Positions 11,230 to 23,889 of a stretch of 64,000 nucleotides of DNA are shown piece by piece. The stretch is taken from positions 409,029,239 to 409,093,238 of the forward strand of contig NC_092875.1 in assembly GCF_028372415.1 (NCBI RefSeq), written 5' to 3'. Within the stretch, counting starts at the first letter, position 1. The number at the start of each line of letters is the position of its first letter. The DNA is from Notamacropus eugenii (Eukaryota; Chordata; Mammalia; Diprotodontia; Macropodidae). Made by a program: the position numbers and the translations under genes. Below the pieces are notes generated by a model. That model was not told where the DNA came from and made no database searches. It saw only the letters and a list, made by a program, of their open reading frames with translations.

Positions 11230-12660
11230 GCTTTTGCACATAGCCAAGCTTGAGCACTGTAAGAACATACTGTTAAGTTTCATTTTATCGTTCCTTTCAG
11301 TTATATTACTGTTATCTTTGGAGATGTTTTCCTGGTTCCATGTACTTCATTTACATCAATTTATATTTTCCCTTCCATTTATATTTTCCTTGATTTTTTG
11401 TTTTTACAAGAATTTATTATCCTTCCTCCCACAGCCTGCCATTGAACAATAAAAATAAATCCTCATAACAAATATGCATAATTCAACAAAACACATTGGC
11501 AATGTCAAAAATTAATGTCTCATTCTGCATATTTTTGTTCATATAGGTTTTCCCCCCACTTTCTTTGATCTCTTTGAGATTTAGGCCCAGTAGTATCTTT
11601 CCATGTCTTTTTTGACATTCTAAAAATAATCATTTCTACCACACAGTATTTCATTATGTGAATGTACAATAATATGTATTTGTTACCAGATCATCTATTT
11701 CCTTTAGTATCTCCATTTTGCTACCATTTATTTGTAATATAGTAGTTTCCTATAACCTACCATGTTCATTTTTAAATTTTGGTCATTTGATTTTCCTCTC
11801 TTTCTAAAAAGAAAAAGTTTGCCACTTTTGTTAGGCATTTCAAAGATTTTAGTTTGATTACTTCCATATATAAATATATGTATATATATATGTAAATATA
11901 CCTTTACATATTTTTGTTTTCCATTATATCAGCTCTTTAATTTTCAAGATTTCTTCTTTTGTGTTTGTTCATTTTTTAGTTTTCAAAATTGCATACTCCT
12001 TTCCTATATTGTTAGTCAAGTAGCATTAATTAGGCACTTACTGCATGCCAGGTAGTCTGCTAAATACTGAAGTCACAAGGAAAGGAAAGACACTCTCTGT
12101 TTCCAAGTTGTTGGGGAGACGTGTAAAAACATTTCTGGTAAATTGGAGATAATCTCAGAGAGAAGGCACTAAATCATTGCTAATATATATTTTCAGAAAT
12201 ATCTTTTCTGAGCTTTAGCTGCACCCTAAAAGTTGGCATGTTATGTCATCATTTTTCTTTCACACAGCTATTTTTTCTAGATTTTTTTCTTTGATCTATT
12301 TCTTATTCCAAATGTCATTATTTAATCTTCATTTCAGTCTCTAACTTTTTGTGCTATTTGTATTAATTACTGTTTTTATTATGCTGAAGACTGTAAAGGT
12401 TATATTTGATATTTCTGCTTTTTAAAATTTATAAGTTCTCTTTTCTTTAGCACATGGCATATTTTTATCAAAATACCATACAATGCTGAGAAATACATAT
12501 ATTCTTTGATGTTTCCATTCAGAAGATTTCATAGGCCTTTCGAATCTAACTTCTCCAAAATACTTTTTATTCTATGTTTTCTTTTAAAAATCTTTTTGTT
12601 AGATTTAGCCAGCTCAGATAAAAGATTATAAAAATCTCCTACTATTATATTACTCTGTAG
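11230..12660 (-). repeat. L1 LINE, 3' UTR and ORF2 pieces (antisense)
   Basis: From 11440 the plus strand reads the same reversed L1 3' module seen at 19340 ('aacaaatatgcataattcaa'). From 12200 to 12660 it reads antisense L1 ORF2 ('ctttagctgcaccctaaaag', 'aaaatctcctactattatat'), the region between endonuclease and RT. An L2-type tail interrupts it at about 12015-12170. The copy is old and rearranged. Confidence 0.6.
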
Positions 12661-12800
12661 CACCCTCTCTGACCTGCTTCTCTAACTTACTACATTCACA
12701 GTCATGAATGGAATTACCAGAGGGAAGCTGCTACTCCTAGGTTTTATGGGGCTTTGCATGTACATTTTACTCCTCAGCTATTTCTTCAACTCCTACCTCA

Positions 12801-12825
12801 ATGTGTGTGTGTGTGTGTATGTGTC
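12801..12825. repeat. (TG)n microsatellite
   Basis: Short TG run with one TATG interruption. Confidence 0.9.
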
Positions 12826-12949
12826 CACTTTCACAGGTTTTAAGACCTGCACGTAAGACACTTAAGACCTGTGGATCTGCACTCTGAGAACTATAACTCC
12901 CAAAACCCCATTACTGGTTTTCCCATTAACAACCAGCTAGTTGATGCAA

Positions 12950-13262
12950 TAGGGGCATCTAGGTGGTGCAGTGGATAAAGCACCAGTGCAGGAGTCAGGA
13001 GGACCTGAGTTCAAATCTCACCTCAGACACTTGACACTCATTAGCTGTGTGACCTTGGGCAAGTCACTTAACCCCAGCTGCCTCATCCTGGGTCATCTCC
13101 AGTCATCCTGATGGATATCTGGTTACTGGATTCAGATGGCTCTGGAGGAGAAGTGAGGCTGGTGACCTTCACAGCCCTCCCTCACTCAAAACAAAGTCAA
13201 GTGCAAGTCATGTCATTATTTCTCTGATGGCACAGTCTTCTTTGGTAACAAAGGACAAACAC
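12950..13262 (+). repeat. Marsupial SINE, tRNA head plus RTE-type tail, full length
   Basis: Head 'ctaggtggtgcagtggataa', middle 'tgtgtgaccttgggcaagtc', then the tail 'ctctggaggagaagtgaggc', 'agtcatgtcattatttctct' and 'ttggtaacaaaggacaaaca'. This is the most complete copy of the two-module SINE in the window. The same tail is seen at 4360-4700. Positions 12660-12950 show nothing else. Confidence 0.85.
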
Positions 13263-14190
13263 ACAGTCAGTAATTATTTAATAACTACCTACTATGATTG
13301 AAGCACTGTGCTAAGCACAAAAAAGAGGCAAAAAGCAGTCCTTGCCCTTGAGCTTGGAACCTAATAGGTGAGACAAATGAAAACAAATACATATAAACAG
13401 GCAACATACATGGGACAAGTAGGAAATAATAGAGAGAAGGCACTGGAATTAAGAGCAATTGGAAAAGTCTTCCTGTAGAAGGTGGGAGTTTAGCTGAAAG
13501 AAACCAGAGAAACTAGGAGGCAGAGATGAGGAAAGAGAGCATTCTAGGCAAGAAGAATAGCCAGAGAAAATTGAAGGGAGAATATTCAACAGATTTTGAA
13601 AAGATGAAATCAAAAGGCCTTCGTGACAGAATATCAAAGATGAGAGGTAGTGAGGAACTGAAAATGACACTCAGGTTGTGAACTGGAAGGATTAGAAGGA
13701 TGGTGGTACCCTTGACAATAATAGAGAAATTTGGAAATGGGGAGGATTTAGGGATAAATATGAGTTCAATGAGTTTAAGAAGTCTCCTGGATATCCACTT
13801 TGAGATATCTGATAGGCAGTTGTATGTGAGAGACTGGAGGCCATCAGAGAGGTTGGGGCTGGATAAGTAGGTCTGAGACTCATCAGAAGAAAGATGATAG
13901 TTGAATCTCTGGGAACTGATGAGATCACCAAGTGAAGTAGTATAGAGTAAGAAGAAAAGAGAGCTTGCCACAGCTATCTGGAACATCCACAGTTAGTGAG
14001 TATGACCCTGATGAAGAGCTAGCAAAGGAGAAGGAGTGGTTAGATAGGGAGAAGGATAACTAGGAGAAAGCAGTGTCCTGAAAACCTAGATAGAAAAGAA
14101 TATTAAGGAGAAGAGGATGATCAATAGTAATCAATACTATTCTCTCAAAGCCAAAAGAATTTATTATGATGGTACAGTAAGAGCAGTAGC
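13263..14190 (-). repeat. L2 LINE, RT C-terminal half and 3' end (antisense)
   Basis: The minus strand gives TIDHPLLL and YLGFQDTAFS near 14060-14130, then LLYTTSLGDLISSQRFNYHL near 13870-13935 and SPNLSDGLQS. This matches the L2 reverse transcriptase block after motif A through the motif C region. The catalytic YADD has decayed to a SSDE-like string, and frames shift several times. The 3' tail ends at 13263 next to the SINE. Confidence 0.8.
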
Positions 14191-15120
14191 TATAAAACAT
14201 TCCTCTAATAGACCTGGGGTGAATTCTTTCACAAATACAGCATTTGTGGAAAGAGTAGGTACAAATTTTGAGTATATCGATAGTGAAGCACACACATAGC
14301 AAACGTAGCCAGAGGAATTTATACCTTCAGTACTGCAGGGTTTTGATGACCTCATACTCCTTGTGAAGATCTCATGCTCTTTTCCCCTGAGTGCAGCATT
14401 GCTGTGGGGTGATTTGCTCCTGTGGGCTCCTAGTATCACCTTCTTTCTGAAGTGTAAGTCTTGACTGCCATGGTTAGTTTCTCCTTGAATCCATGGTTGG
14501 CTCTCTTCTCTGCTGCCAGGGGTTCATGATCCTTAATTTGCTTCTTTGCTGACTCTCTGTGTCTGTGCCTTATGAGAGTATGTGTCTCTGCTCCCTGCTG
14601 GATGTATTGTCAAGCAGCTTCAAATTAGAGGGTCATTGTCATTATGGGAGAGGAAGAAGAAAATTAAAGTCCTTCTTAGAGGTGAAGAGAGGTTCCTTCT
14701 CAGAGGCTAATTTCTTTCTTGACTTCTGGCTCCTTCCTTGAACTATACTTCAGAACGGGTGAGCTTAGTTTTTTAAAGGCTATCAGCAGGGGCTATCATC
14801 CCACAAACACCTTTCTCCCTAGAAGGCAAGTCAACTGCCATTATTTTTGTCCAAGAGAAATATTTTCACACTTTCTAAAAGGTATAGCAGAGTGTTAACC
14901 ATTTTTATTTTGCCTATTTTTAGATGTTTTTAGTATTGAAATTGTTGCATTTTTTCTTATTCTTTTGTCATGTTCTTTCATTTTATTGTATTGCTAAATC
15001 CATTCTCATTTGGGATAAAGGCTGTTGGGTTTGCATTTTTCTCCACTTGTTTCTTTTGTATTATTTCTTATCTCCTTTCTCTTTTAACTCAGAACTTAAG
15101 TCTCGGAGATAAGTTTTTGC
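14190..15120. other. No recognisable gene or repeat
   Basis: I read both strands of this intergenic stretch and find only short open frames without family resemblance. Confidence 0.5.
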
Positions 15121-15124
15121 TTTC

Positions 15125-15265
15125 ACCCTTTTATCTTACAGATGAAGAAATTGAGGCCCAGAAATGACTTGCCTAAGGTTGTTATATACAATTAAACATA
15201 TAAGTGACAGAGGCAGAATTCAAATCCACATCATGTAGCTCCAAATCCTGAACTCCACTCTTTCC
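15125..15265 (-). repeat. MIR-like SINE fragment (antisense)
   Basis: The plus strand reads 'acagatgaagaaattgaggc', 'acttgcctaaggttgttata', 'agaggcagaattcaaatcca' and 'tcctgaactccactcttt'. From 15265 to 16640 no gene or family is recognised except a CA microsatellite. Confidence 0.75.
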
Positions 15266-16335
15266 GTAGAATAACTCTAATCTTAATGGCCAATCTCAGT
15301 CCCTGAGAGAACTAGTGATGAAATCTTACTTGCTCCTCTCCATAAAGAGGTTTGGGAGAGAGGGGAGGTCTAAAGGCACACCGTGTGGTTGGTATTTGCT
15401 ATCCTATGTCACCGTTCTGTTAGGTGGGTTTGCTTAAATCTTTTTTCTTTGTTAGAGAGGAATGGTTTCAAGGCAGAGTAAGGTGGGAGGAAGAATAAGG
15501 GGAAATGACTTTGATGTAAAAATAAACTTTAAATTAAACTTTAACTCATAAACATTTAAATGATCCTAAATCTTCTTTTAAAGCTCTCAGGAAAAGAGGC
15601 TTAACTAAGTGTAGACAGCTTTAAGGTATATTAATAAAAGGAAAGCATTTATTTTTCTCTTACTGTTTACTATTATACTGGATAAAATATAGAAGTTAGT
15701 TTTAACTTTCCCCACTTTTTTCCCCTTTGGAGGAAAAATCATCATGTTTAGAAGAGAAGAATTACTTATATGCAAGAACAAAATTTTCACCAGCAGTAAA
15801 ACAAGCAAAAGAAGCTTTGAGGATGAAACAAATGCAAATTAACACAAATCTTTCTGTTTGGATTCTTCTAGTCTGTCCTTCCCGTTTTTTCAGATAACAA
15901 TGATTATCTATCTCACAAGGCTACTTAATAAGCTCATTTAATCTAGAATTATTATTCACCAAAGCTCAGCAGTGACATTATATGTTTACAGTATTGCTAT
16001 AGTGCTGAAATCAGTTGCTAAGTAAAAATAAATGTAGTAAGGGAATCAAAATCAAGACAGATATGAAGACGATTTTGTGGCTTTGAACAATATATGCCTC
16101 ATTGGTGTGCTTACTTCTTCCAATAGTGCAAATGACGATTATTCACGCCTGACTCTCCTGTGCATTTCTTGTTCATGTCCTCCTATACACCTGTGAAAGG
16201 AGTCCACTCGATGTTCTGGGGGCCATCCACTTATTCTCTTGATATTGAAGGAGTATCACTAGAGCACATGGGCTGTTAATTCTTTGCTGAAGCTGTATGA
16301 TAGTATGATAGATCCATTATTTTTTTCTGCTAATA

Positions 16336-16367
16336 AACACACACACACACATGCACAAACACACACT
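16336..16367. repeat. (CA)n microsatellite
   Basis: Interrupted CA run of about 30 bases. Confidence 0.9.
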
Positions 16368-16639
16368 TTTTCCCTTGAAACATACTTTATTTGGCCTCTG
16401 CTGTGAAATTACATGTTTGTAATGAGTTGCTGCTTCTTGTGGCCATCATATAATTCTGCACTGCCCTTTGGTTAATACTCAACTTTAATTGTTATATTCC
16501 ATGACTTTTAGCCAATGAATATTACTGAAAGATTGTTGGTATTTAAAAAAAGGTAATTTTTTTCCCCTCAGGTAAAAGCTCAGGGTCATTAACAGAACTG
16601 CACCATTTCCCAAATACAATCTAATCTATACTGCTTCTT

Positions 16640-17480
16640 TTATTTATTTTTGGGCTCACCTCATTGTTTATTTGCAAAGCCTGTCCAAATTGTACTTACT
16701 GTTGGACAAGTTCTAGGTGGATTGTCCAAATTATGATATACCATTGGATAGACAATACACATTTTTCATCCATTTGTTTTTTTCCTTTGCGGCTAGCTAC
16801 AACTAGGTCAAACTCTTGAGTGATTATAGATCTCATGTAGGAGACTCTGTAAAGTTCTAGGGTTTGATGCAAGAAGCACATCATCTGCAATCAGGACTTC
16901 ACTGTCTAGAGGGTATTTTTCCATTTGGATTTTGTGCAGGACATTCTCCATGTCAATGGCAAATCAATCAACATTTATTAAAATGCCTACTAGATACTAG
17001 GAACTGTACTAAAGGCTTTGGTTAGCATTTCTCCCTCCCTGTTTTAATAATCAGAGAATCTTCAAACAAAGTTATCTCAATTATTATTATTTTCCCAAGG
17101 AATTTCATGTGATTTTGGCATATATGCATAGAAAACTCCCTGTTGACAAAGATCCTTTAAGGGAGTGTTTTGGTCTACCAAATCAAATGCTTTCTTATAG
17201 TAAAATAATAAATACAATGGGGCCTTGTATTCTCTACAGTTTTCAGTTAATTGTGTGATTGTAAAGATGTGGTCTATTTTAAAATATCATTTGTGAAAAA
17301 CTTCTTTTTTTCCCTTTTTATACTTTTATCAAAGATGTCCCTAAATTGCTCTTCTAAAAATTTTGAAGAGATAGAAAAATAGGTACAGGGGTCAACAATT
17401 ATTGATATTCCAGACATATTTTTTTGATAATACAGTCTAAAATTTTTACCTTTGATATCCCCTTTAAGACAACCTTGACG
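16640..17480 (-). repeat. RTE-like LINE, reverse transcriptase fragment
   Basis: The minus strand at about 17300-17150 gives IDHIFTITQLTENCREYK followed by PLYLLFYYKKAFDLVDQ, a typical RT motif A region. At about 16895-16865 it gives EVLIADDVLLAS, matching motif C. The order is correct for one element. A short SINE/L2 tail interrupts it at about 16960-17030. The 'EYK-P-Y--F-DYKKAFD' wording fits the RTE clade best, but no search was possible. The copy is broken by stops and shifts. Confidence 0.7.
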
Positions 17481-17689
17481 ACTGACCTTTCCATACTATC
17501 AAAACTGTCACTTCCAGCACCAATCTTCTCTTCGTATATTTACTCTACTACTAGTTGCTCTTTCCATTTTTATAGTCTACTGTAAAAATGACTCCATTGC
17601 CCCCAACAGTGAAGAGTGTTTGTTATAAAAATGTTTACAATTCATTTCCGTTTTTATTCTATTTGTTGTCTGTTTAGTTTCAACCTAAA

Positions 17690-18175
17690 CTGCTACCTGG
17701 GTCAATATGGCTGATTTAGGAACCTTACCAAAATTTGCTGTGCTCCTTCCTCCAGCCTTCCTGTCTGCAGGAGAAGACAACAGGGCTTTGTCAACTCTCT
17801 CCAGTGGTCTCTCGTAGAAAGCCTGCCCCTATGAAGCTCTCCCCAAACTTCAACCCCCAGACCCTACTTTCAGCTATATAAACTGCCCTAACTGCCTGAG
17901 AGGACTCCATCCTCAGGCTGTACTTTCAGGATGTTAATAACCTACATGAACACATTACCAAAAGATTAACACACTCCCAACTGGTTATATAACCTCTCCT
18001 TTCCAATGATTCTGAACCCCTGGCTGTTATTACTCAAATTCTGTTCTTCATCCCTACCACCTTTTCCCTTATTACCACTTTCAACTCAAGCCCCTAGTAC
18101 CCTGTGCTAAAACTTACCCACCCACAGTGCTCTCTGGAACACCTGTTGCATAGGTAACAAATTTGCTTTTATCTT
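17690..18175. mobile_element. Possible LTR-like remnant
   Basis: A pyrimidine-rich, less AT-rich block in AT-rich surroundings with a TATA-like 'tatataaact' at 17876 and an ending 'gtaacaaatttgcttttatc' that resembles the U5 end of some retroviral LTRs. No partner LTR, boundaries or internal region were found. It could equally be unique DNA. Confidence 0.25.
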
Positions 18176-18179
18176 AATT

Positions 18180-19335
18180 TTTTTCCTTTCGCACTTTTTT
18201 ACACATAGTAATGGCTCTGTATATACTTGCTGATTCCTATGATTAGAAGATTTTATTATTAACCAATATGACTTGGCATGTGTCATTCACTTCTGGTTGC
18301 AATCAAGTCCTTGTCAGTAAGAGTATCTGTATGTGTTATTAGTATTCTTACCAATCCAGGCTGGAATTTCAGTTTCATTTAATGTTTATCCAAAGACCTC
18401 AGGTACAACCTGAAAAATTGTATTGCACATACAAGAGATAATTACCTCATAACATGTCTTCTGAAATTTGAATCGGCTTAATTTCACCTGTTCCCTCAGA
18501 AGTCTGATGGCTTGGAAAATGGGTATTTTGAACATTAGAACATTTGCATTCAATTAATATTAGTATTATTGCTATAAATGAAATCACAAAGCAGAAGGAG
18601 TTGTAACTCTAAACGGAAAGATGGCTTTTAAGTTTCTCCCTAAAAAGTGAGTTGGAGAGTGGATTTTGTCATGCAATGAATGTAACGAGGAATGTGATTT
18701 TATGGGATATTTGGTTATCTTGTATTACAGTGATAAGCATTTACAGAAATTTCATCATATAAATGTTACCAGCTTATTTGCCAGTACTTGTTGCAGGAGA
18801 TAATTAGATAAAGAATACAAAGAACTCGATACAATACTCCAAATGAAACATATAACTTTATATCTGGCAGCTTCAATGCAAAGGTAGACCTAAGAGAGAA
18901 AACCCCAAAACACGTTGGAAATGTAGTTCAGGAGTAAGAAATGAGAGAAGCTAAAGCCTGTAAACTTCACAGAAACCTCACTTAACATACTTTGCTTGAG
19001 AAAAGTGTCAGGAGACAACGAACAGCTAATGGAGGCCTCTAGCTAAGAACTAAAGGGTAAACATACTGGTAACAGGTTTTAAGCCGTATAATTTTAGTTG
19101 TGAAGACCCACAGAGTACCTTGAAATTTTGGTAGTCATTCCCCATGGGGACCAACCTACAAGTAAACTTTGGGGGTAGGAGCAGCTCAAATGGTCTACTA
19201 AACAATTTTTTAAAAGTTTCATTTTAACAGAAAGGAAACAACTAATTACTGATGTGGGAATCATTCCTGAATCAGTGATCTGTGTACAAACAGCCTATCA
19301 ACTTATTTGAGCAAAGTCCAAGTTTAATCTAGAAT
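18180..19335. other. No recognisable gene or repeat
   Basis: AT-rich intergenic sequence without recognisable coding or repeat signal on either strand. Confidence 0.5.
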
Positions 19336-19339
19336 TTCA

Positions 19340-20300
19340 AAGAATAAATTTTAAAAATCAATTTTATTTTGCAATCAATAAAATATATTTTCTTTTCTTT
19401 CCATTCTCCCACAACATTAAAAAACTAAAACCTTTTGAACAAATATGCATAATGAAGTAAAACTAATTCCCCACACTGGCCATGTCATATAAATACATGA
19501 CTCAGTTTGTACCCTGGGTCTATGACCTCACAGTCAGGAGATGGGAAGACTAGACCCTCTGAAATCATAAGTCATTGTGCTCATCAGAGTTCTTAAGTCT
19601 TTCAAAGTTGTTTATCTTTATAATGTAACAATACTGTATACTATGTACAAATTGTTCTCCTGATTTGGCTCACTTGATTTTGCATTAGTTCATACAAGTC
19701 TTCTCAGATTTCTCTGGAAACGTCCTGTTTCCAGTGCCTCAGGACTAAAAGAACTGTTACACATCTTTTTGTACACATGGATCCTTCTTTAATCTCCTTG
19801 GGGTACAGACCTGGTAAATGGTATCACTAGGTCAAAGTGTATGCAGTTTAGTAACCTTTTTTGGGCACAATGGCTACAGCCATTCAGAGCTCCACTGGCT
19901 CTTATTATTATTGTATTATGTATTAATGTTCTCTCACATCCCTCCTCCCCATAGCAATTTACACGTCATTTTTCCTTTTTTTGATCAATTTTGCCAGTGT
20001 GATAGATGTGAGGTAGAACCTCGGAGTTGCTTTAATTTGAATTTCTCTAATTTATTAGTTATCTGGAGAAATTATTTCAGGTGGTTACTGAATTTTTTTC
20101 TCTGAGGAAGAAGGCCATTCATCACTTGGGGAATGATTCTTAGTCTTGATCAGTTATGTTGGAAATGAGACTTTTATCAGGGAACTTGCTGCAAAGCTTC
20201 CCCCCATCCCCATATGTACCTACTTTCTTTTAGTAGCATTGATTTTGTTTGCGCAAAAACTTTGAATTTAAATTTTTAAATTAAACTAAAAAAACTTTTA
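19340..20300 (-). repeat. L1 LINE 3' end (antisense)
   Basis: The plus strand reads the reversed L1 3' UTR module ('acaaatatgcataatgaagt') and then antisense ORF2 C-terminal text: 'tggatccttctttaatctcc', 'gatagatgtgaggtagaacc', 'ttgctttaatttgaatttct'. The same module begins the L1 at 26990 and the fragment at 11230. Confidence 0.75.
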
Positions 20301-20439
20301 AAGTTTTATATATTTTTATATGTTTTACATAATTTTATATAGTTAATCTGCTTCTGTGACCCTATGTCTTCCTTTTGCCTTGCACAGAGCCCAATCACAA
20401 GTTGTTTTTTCCCCTTTCCATTTAAGTACCTCTTCACAA

Positions 20440-21105
20440 TATACTTTGGAGTTTGTTTTGGGTATTACTAATGTCTGGCTTGGATGAGGTGGGAGTGCAT
20501 TCCTGGCAAGAGAAATACAAGGAGGTATGCTGAGTTCTGGGAACACCTAGAAGTCTAGGCTTGAACTGAATTTGCGAATTAATGTGAAAGGATGAAAAAG
20601 TATTTGGGGACCAGATTGCAGAAGGACTTAAAGGGCAGACCAAATTTGTATAGGCACCTGGGATACACTGGAGGCTTCTTAACAGGAAAGTGACATCAGA
20701 TCTATAATTCAGAAAGATTATTCTGGCTACTTCATGGAGGATGGCTTGGAATGGGAGAGACTGGGAGCAGGTAAATAATAGCTAACATTCATATAGTAAC
20801 TTAAAGTTTGCAAAGCACTTTAGTACATTATCTGACTTGATCTTCACAATAATCCTGTGAAGTAGATGCTATTATCCTCATTTTACAGATTAGGAAACTG
20901 AGTCTGAAAGAAGTTAAGTGACTTGCTCATGATCACAAAGCTAGAAATTATAAACAGAATTTAAACTCAAACAAAAGGTGAGCACTCTAAATAGCTAAGC
21001 CATGTAACTGCCACAAATGAGGCAATTACACTAGTCCAGGAGAAAAGCGATGAAGATTTGAACTACAGTGGTGGTTGTAATGAGTTGAGAGAGGTGGGTG
21101 GATGA
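20440..21105 (-). repeat. L2 LINE fragment, split by a MIR (antisense)
   Basis: The plus strand carries the antisense L2 C-terminal region ('gggagtgcattcctggcaag', 'gcagaaggacttaaagggca', 'ggaggatggcttggaatggg'). It resumes after the MIR at 20770-21010 with 'caattacactagtccaggag'. Further weak L2 text may extend over 21240-21420. Confidence 0.65.
20770..21010 (-). repeat. MIR-like SINE inserted in L2 (antisense)
   Basis: The plus strand reads 'taatagctaacattcatata', 'gcaaagcactttagtacatt', 'ttttacagattaggaaactg' and 'agctaagccatgtaactgcc'. It is nearly full length and interrupts the L2 copy. Confidence 0.85.
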
Positions 21106-21215
21106 GCTCCACAAAAGCAGGGGCTATGATATTATTCCCAGTTTTATCTCCAGCACCTAACCCAGTCAGTGCCTCCTATAAAGTCAATGCTTAATAAAAG
21201 CATCGTTATATTGAA
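21105..21215 (+). repeat. L2-type 3' tail
   Basis: Reads 'gagctccacaaaagcagggg', 'tctccagcacctaacccagt' and 'caatgcttaataaaagc' in sense orientation. Confidence 0.65.
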
Positions 21216-21449
21216 CTAAACTCAACAGGTACGTTCAGTTGACAAGCAGACCACTCTGATTGAAACCAAGGATTCTCATATAGGACGACTACAGGTTAGA
21301 ATGAAAAACTGGAGACAAATATCATAAAGAAATTTGTATGCTAAGCTAAGAAGTTTGGACTATGTATAACCTGTAAGCAATATGGAAACATTGAAGGTTT
21401 CTAAGTAAAGGAGAAAGTTTGAAAGTAATGTGAGCCAAATGGGGAAAAA

Positions 21450-22755
21450 GATCTTTGTATTAATTATCTCAGATGGCAGTTTAGTATCCAAAATATATAG
21501 ACAATTAACAGAAATATTTAAGACCCATAAGCCAATCTCCAAATGGGTAAGTAGTCAAAGAATGTGAACAAACTGTTCTCAAAAGAACTGAAAACAAAAA
21601 CCACATGAGAAAAAAGCTGCAAATAAAATGAGAGAATAATAATGAAAGGCAAATCAAAACAACCCCAAGGTTTCACCTTATGACAAAAGACAAAAAGTCA
21701 GTCAAATGAACAAACATTTAAAACTTAATTTTTTTTGTAAAACACTTTACAAATATCATCTGATTTTATCTTCATATCAACCCTGCAAGATAAATGCTAT
21801 TATTATCCTGATTTTACAGATAAGATTTACAGATGAGATTAAATAACTTGCAGAGAGAGTCACATAGTATCTGAGATAAGATTTGAATTTTTAAGCACTT
21901 ACTCTGTGCTAATCAACTAAATTCAGGGGATTAAAAAGCCATCTCTGTCCTCAAGGAGCTCCCATTCTAATGGGAGAGATAGCCTGCAAAAAACTAAATA
22001 CACAAGATATATGCTGTGTAAACTGAAAGTAATCTCAGTACCAAGGTTGTAGAAACATAGATATACTAATGCATTGCTGGAAAAACTGAATCAACACAAC
22101 CATTATGAAAGTCAATTTGGAACTATGCAAATAAAATAGCTAAAATGTCTATAACCTTTAGACTCAGAGACTCCGCTACTAGGCATATATCCCAAGGATT
22201 TCTCTGATAAAAAGAAAAGTTCCATACATAGCAAAATACTTACGGTGGCACTTTTTGTATTAGCAAAGAATTGGAAGAAAAAGTAAATGCCTACAGAATT
22301 GGGAATGGCAGAACAAATTGTAGTTCATGAATGTAATGGGACTGTGTTGTAAGAAATAAGGAATATGACTGCAGAGAAGCATGGAACAGAGCCAAAAAAT
22401 ATATATATGACATAAAGAAAACATAAAGAAAACATAAAGAAACATAAAGAAAAATGACCATAAACCAAAGAGAATGTTATAAAATTACAAAGAACAAGCA
22501 TATAGTCCAAAGAAAATATGAGAAAACACCCCAATCCCACTCCTTTCCAGAGCTAAGAGGTCTTCAGACTTCTTTGATGTACCAATCAGTTTTGCCAATT
22601 TTTTTGTCTCGTTTTTCTCTTTAAAAAAAATATTGTTATGTGGGCTGACTTTCTGGGAAGGTGGAAGGGAGAACTTACTGGGAGAAATTCTGGTGATGTA
22701 AAATCTAAACACACATACATGTTGCTAAAATCTTATTTTTTTAAAAAAATGAATT
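21450..22755 (+). repeat. L1 LINE, ORF2 C-terminus and 3' UTR, split by SINE/L2 tail
   Basis: Sense L1 3' text: 'tggcagtttagtatccaaaa', 'aggcaaatcaaaacaacccc', then after the insertion at about 21715-22015 'aatttggaactatgcaaata' and 'gcaaagaattggaagaaaaa'. It is followed by the L1 3' UTR module ('gggaaggtggaagggagaac') that recurs at 38815 and 47650. Many stops show it is old. Confidence 0.75.
21715..22015 (-). repeat. MIR-like SINE plus L2-type tail inserted in L1
   Basis: The plus strand reads 'cactttacaaatatcatctg', 'attatcctgattttacagat' and then 'ttaagcacttactctgtgct' with 'gtcctcaaggagctcccatt'. L1 sequence flanks both sides. Confidence 0.7.
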
Positions 22756-22759
22756 TAAT

Positions 22760-22970
22760 ACTTAGTAATACCGTGGAGACAATTAGGTCAAGAGCTTATG
22801 AAGTTAGCAACATAAATATTATTTGTGTCTCAGATGCTTAATGTTTAAAAAAAAAATTCTTTCGTGGTCCATATTTTAAATGCTTTAAAAAGAAGTATCA
22901 CCTGACCAAAAGTTTGAATTGCTTTATCTGTTACAAACTGTGTTAAAAATAAATAATAATAAAAAAAGTG
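22760..22970 (+). repeat. 3' tail of the HAL1-like family
   Basis: About 200 bases match the reverse complement of 31580-31770 at roughly 90% by eye, including 'gacaattaggtcaagagctt', 'gcaacataaatattatttgt' and 'aagaagtatcacctgaccaa'. Both end in an (AATAA)-like tail, so this marks a shared 3' end. It abuts the end of an L1 3' UTR. From 22980 to 23880 I recognise only a GT repeat. Confidence 0.7.
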
Positions 22971-23540
22971 AATTTAAGGTGAAAGTCTATGCACAATCAG
23001 CCAGCAGATATGGAGACACAAAACCAGAATTGAGAACTAGAATAGATTTGAGATGAATTCTTATAAAAATAGAGAAGAGAAATAAACTAAAAGGACAATT
23101 AAAAATTCATGTTTTTCTCTACCTTTTGGTAGATGTATTAAGTTTTAAGATTTGTCTTTCTTCCTAATACTTCATAACAAAACCAAAACCCCACTGATTT
23201 TTTATGGTGACCTCTAAACTAAAATTCCTCTGTAAGTGCTGCAGATGGAAAAACAGATGGCAAAAAATCCTTGGTTTCACAGTGGTCTGCTTATCAATTA
23301 AACATACCTGTTGGGTTTAGTTCAATTTAATAAGCTTTTATTAAGAACACTCTCAAAGTAGCAGAAAACAGGATCTTTAATGGAGGCAAAGAGATCTTGA
23401 TTGAGGACCACCACCAAGCTGCACTAGAGTACTGCAGTACCCAAGAGGGGCAGACAGGGTTCTTGGAAAAGTCTATGGAGAAGGCTCAGGAGTGGCAGCA
23501 ACTGAGAGGGTCAAGTTTGTTATACAAAATAATCAGAAGT

Positions 23541-23570
23541 ATATATGTGTGTGCGTGTGTGTGTGTGTGT
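23541..23570. repeat. (TG)n microsatellite
   Basis: TG run of about 28 bases with one CG. Confidence 0.9.
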
Positions 23571-23889
23571 TCTTTCCTCAAATGGTTTTGATAACCCTCC
23601 TTTTAATTAGTTTTGACTGTCCTCAGGTAATTCATAGCTCTGGGACCAGGTGAGCTCAATTCTTAGCTGCATTTAACATTTGGTCCAGTTGGCCAGGACC
23701 AATTCCTTAGCTGACCAATGGAGGCACTGAAGAGTTTGATGAGCTGCTGGACCATTTTAATTTTAATTTGATGAATTTTCTTTTGCATCAAGTGAACAGG
23801 TCAACAAAAATATCTACTTAGTATTTTATACTCTTAGCAATAATAGGAAAATAGTTATAACTCTGGTTTAGCACATATTATATCCCTAT

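Noticed and set aside
14117-14302. Small frames at 14.1-14.3 kb as a host exon
   Set aside because: The minus-strand reading contains L2 RT text (TIDHPLLL, LGFQDTAFS), so at least part is L2; the plus-strand frame has no splice or family support.
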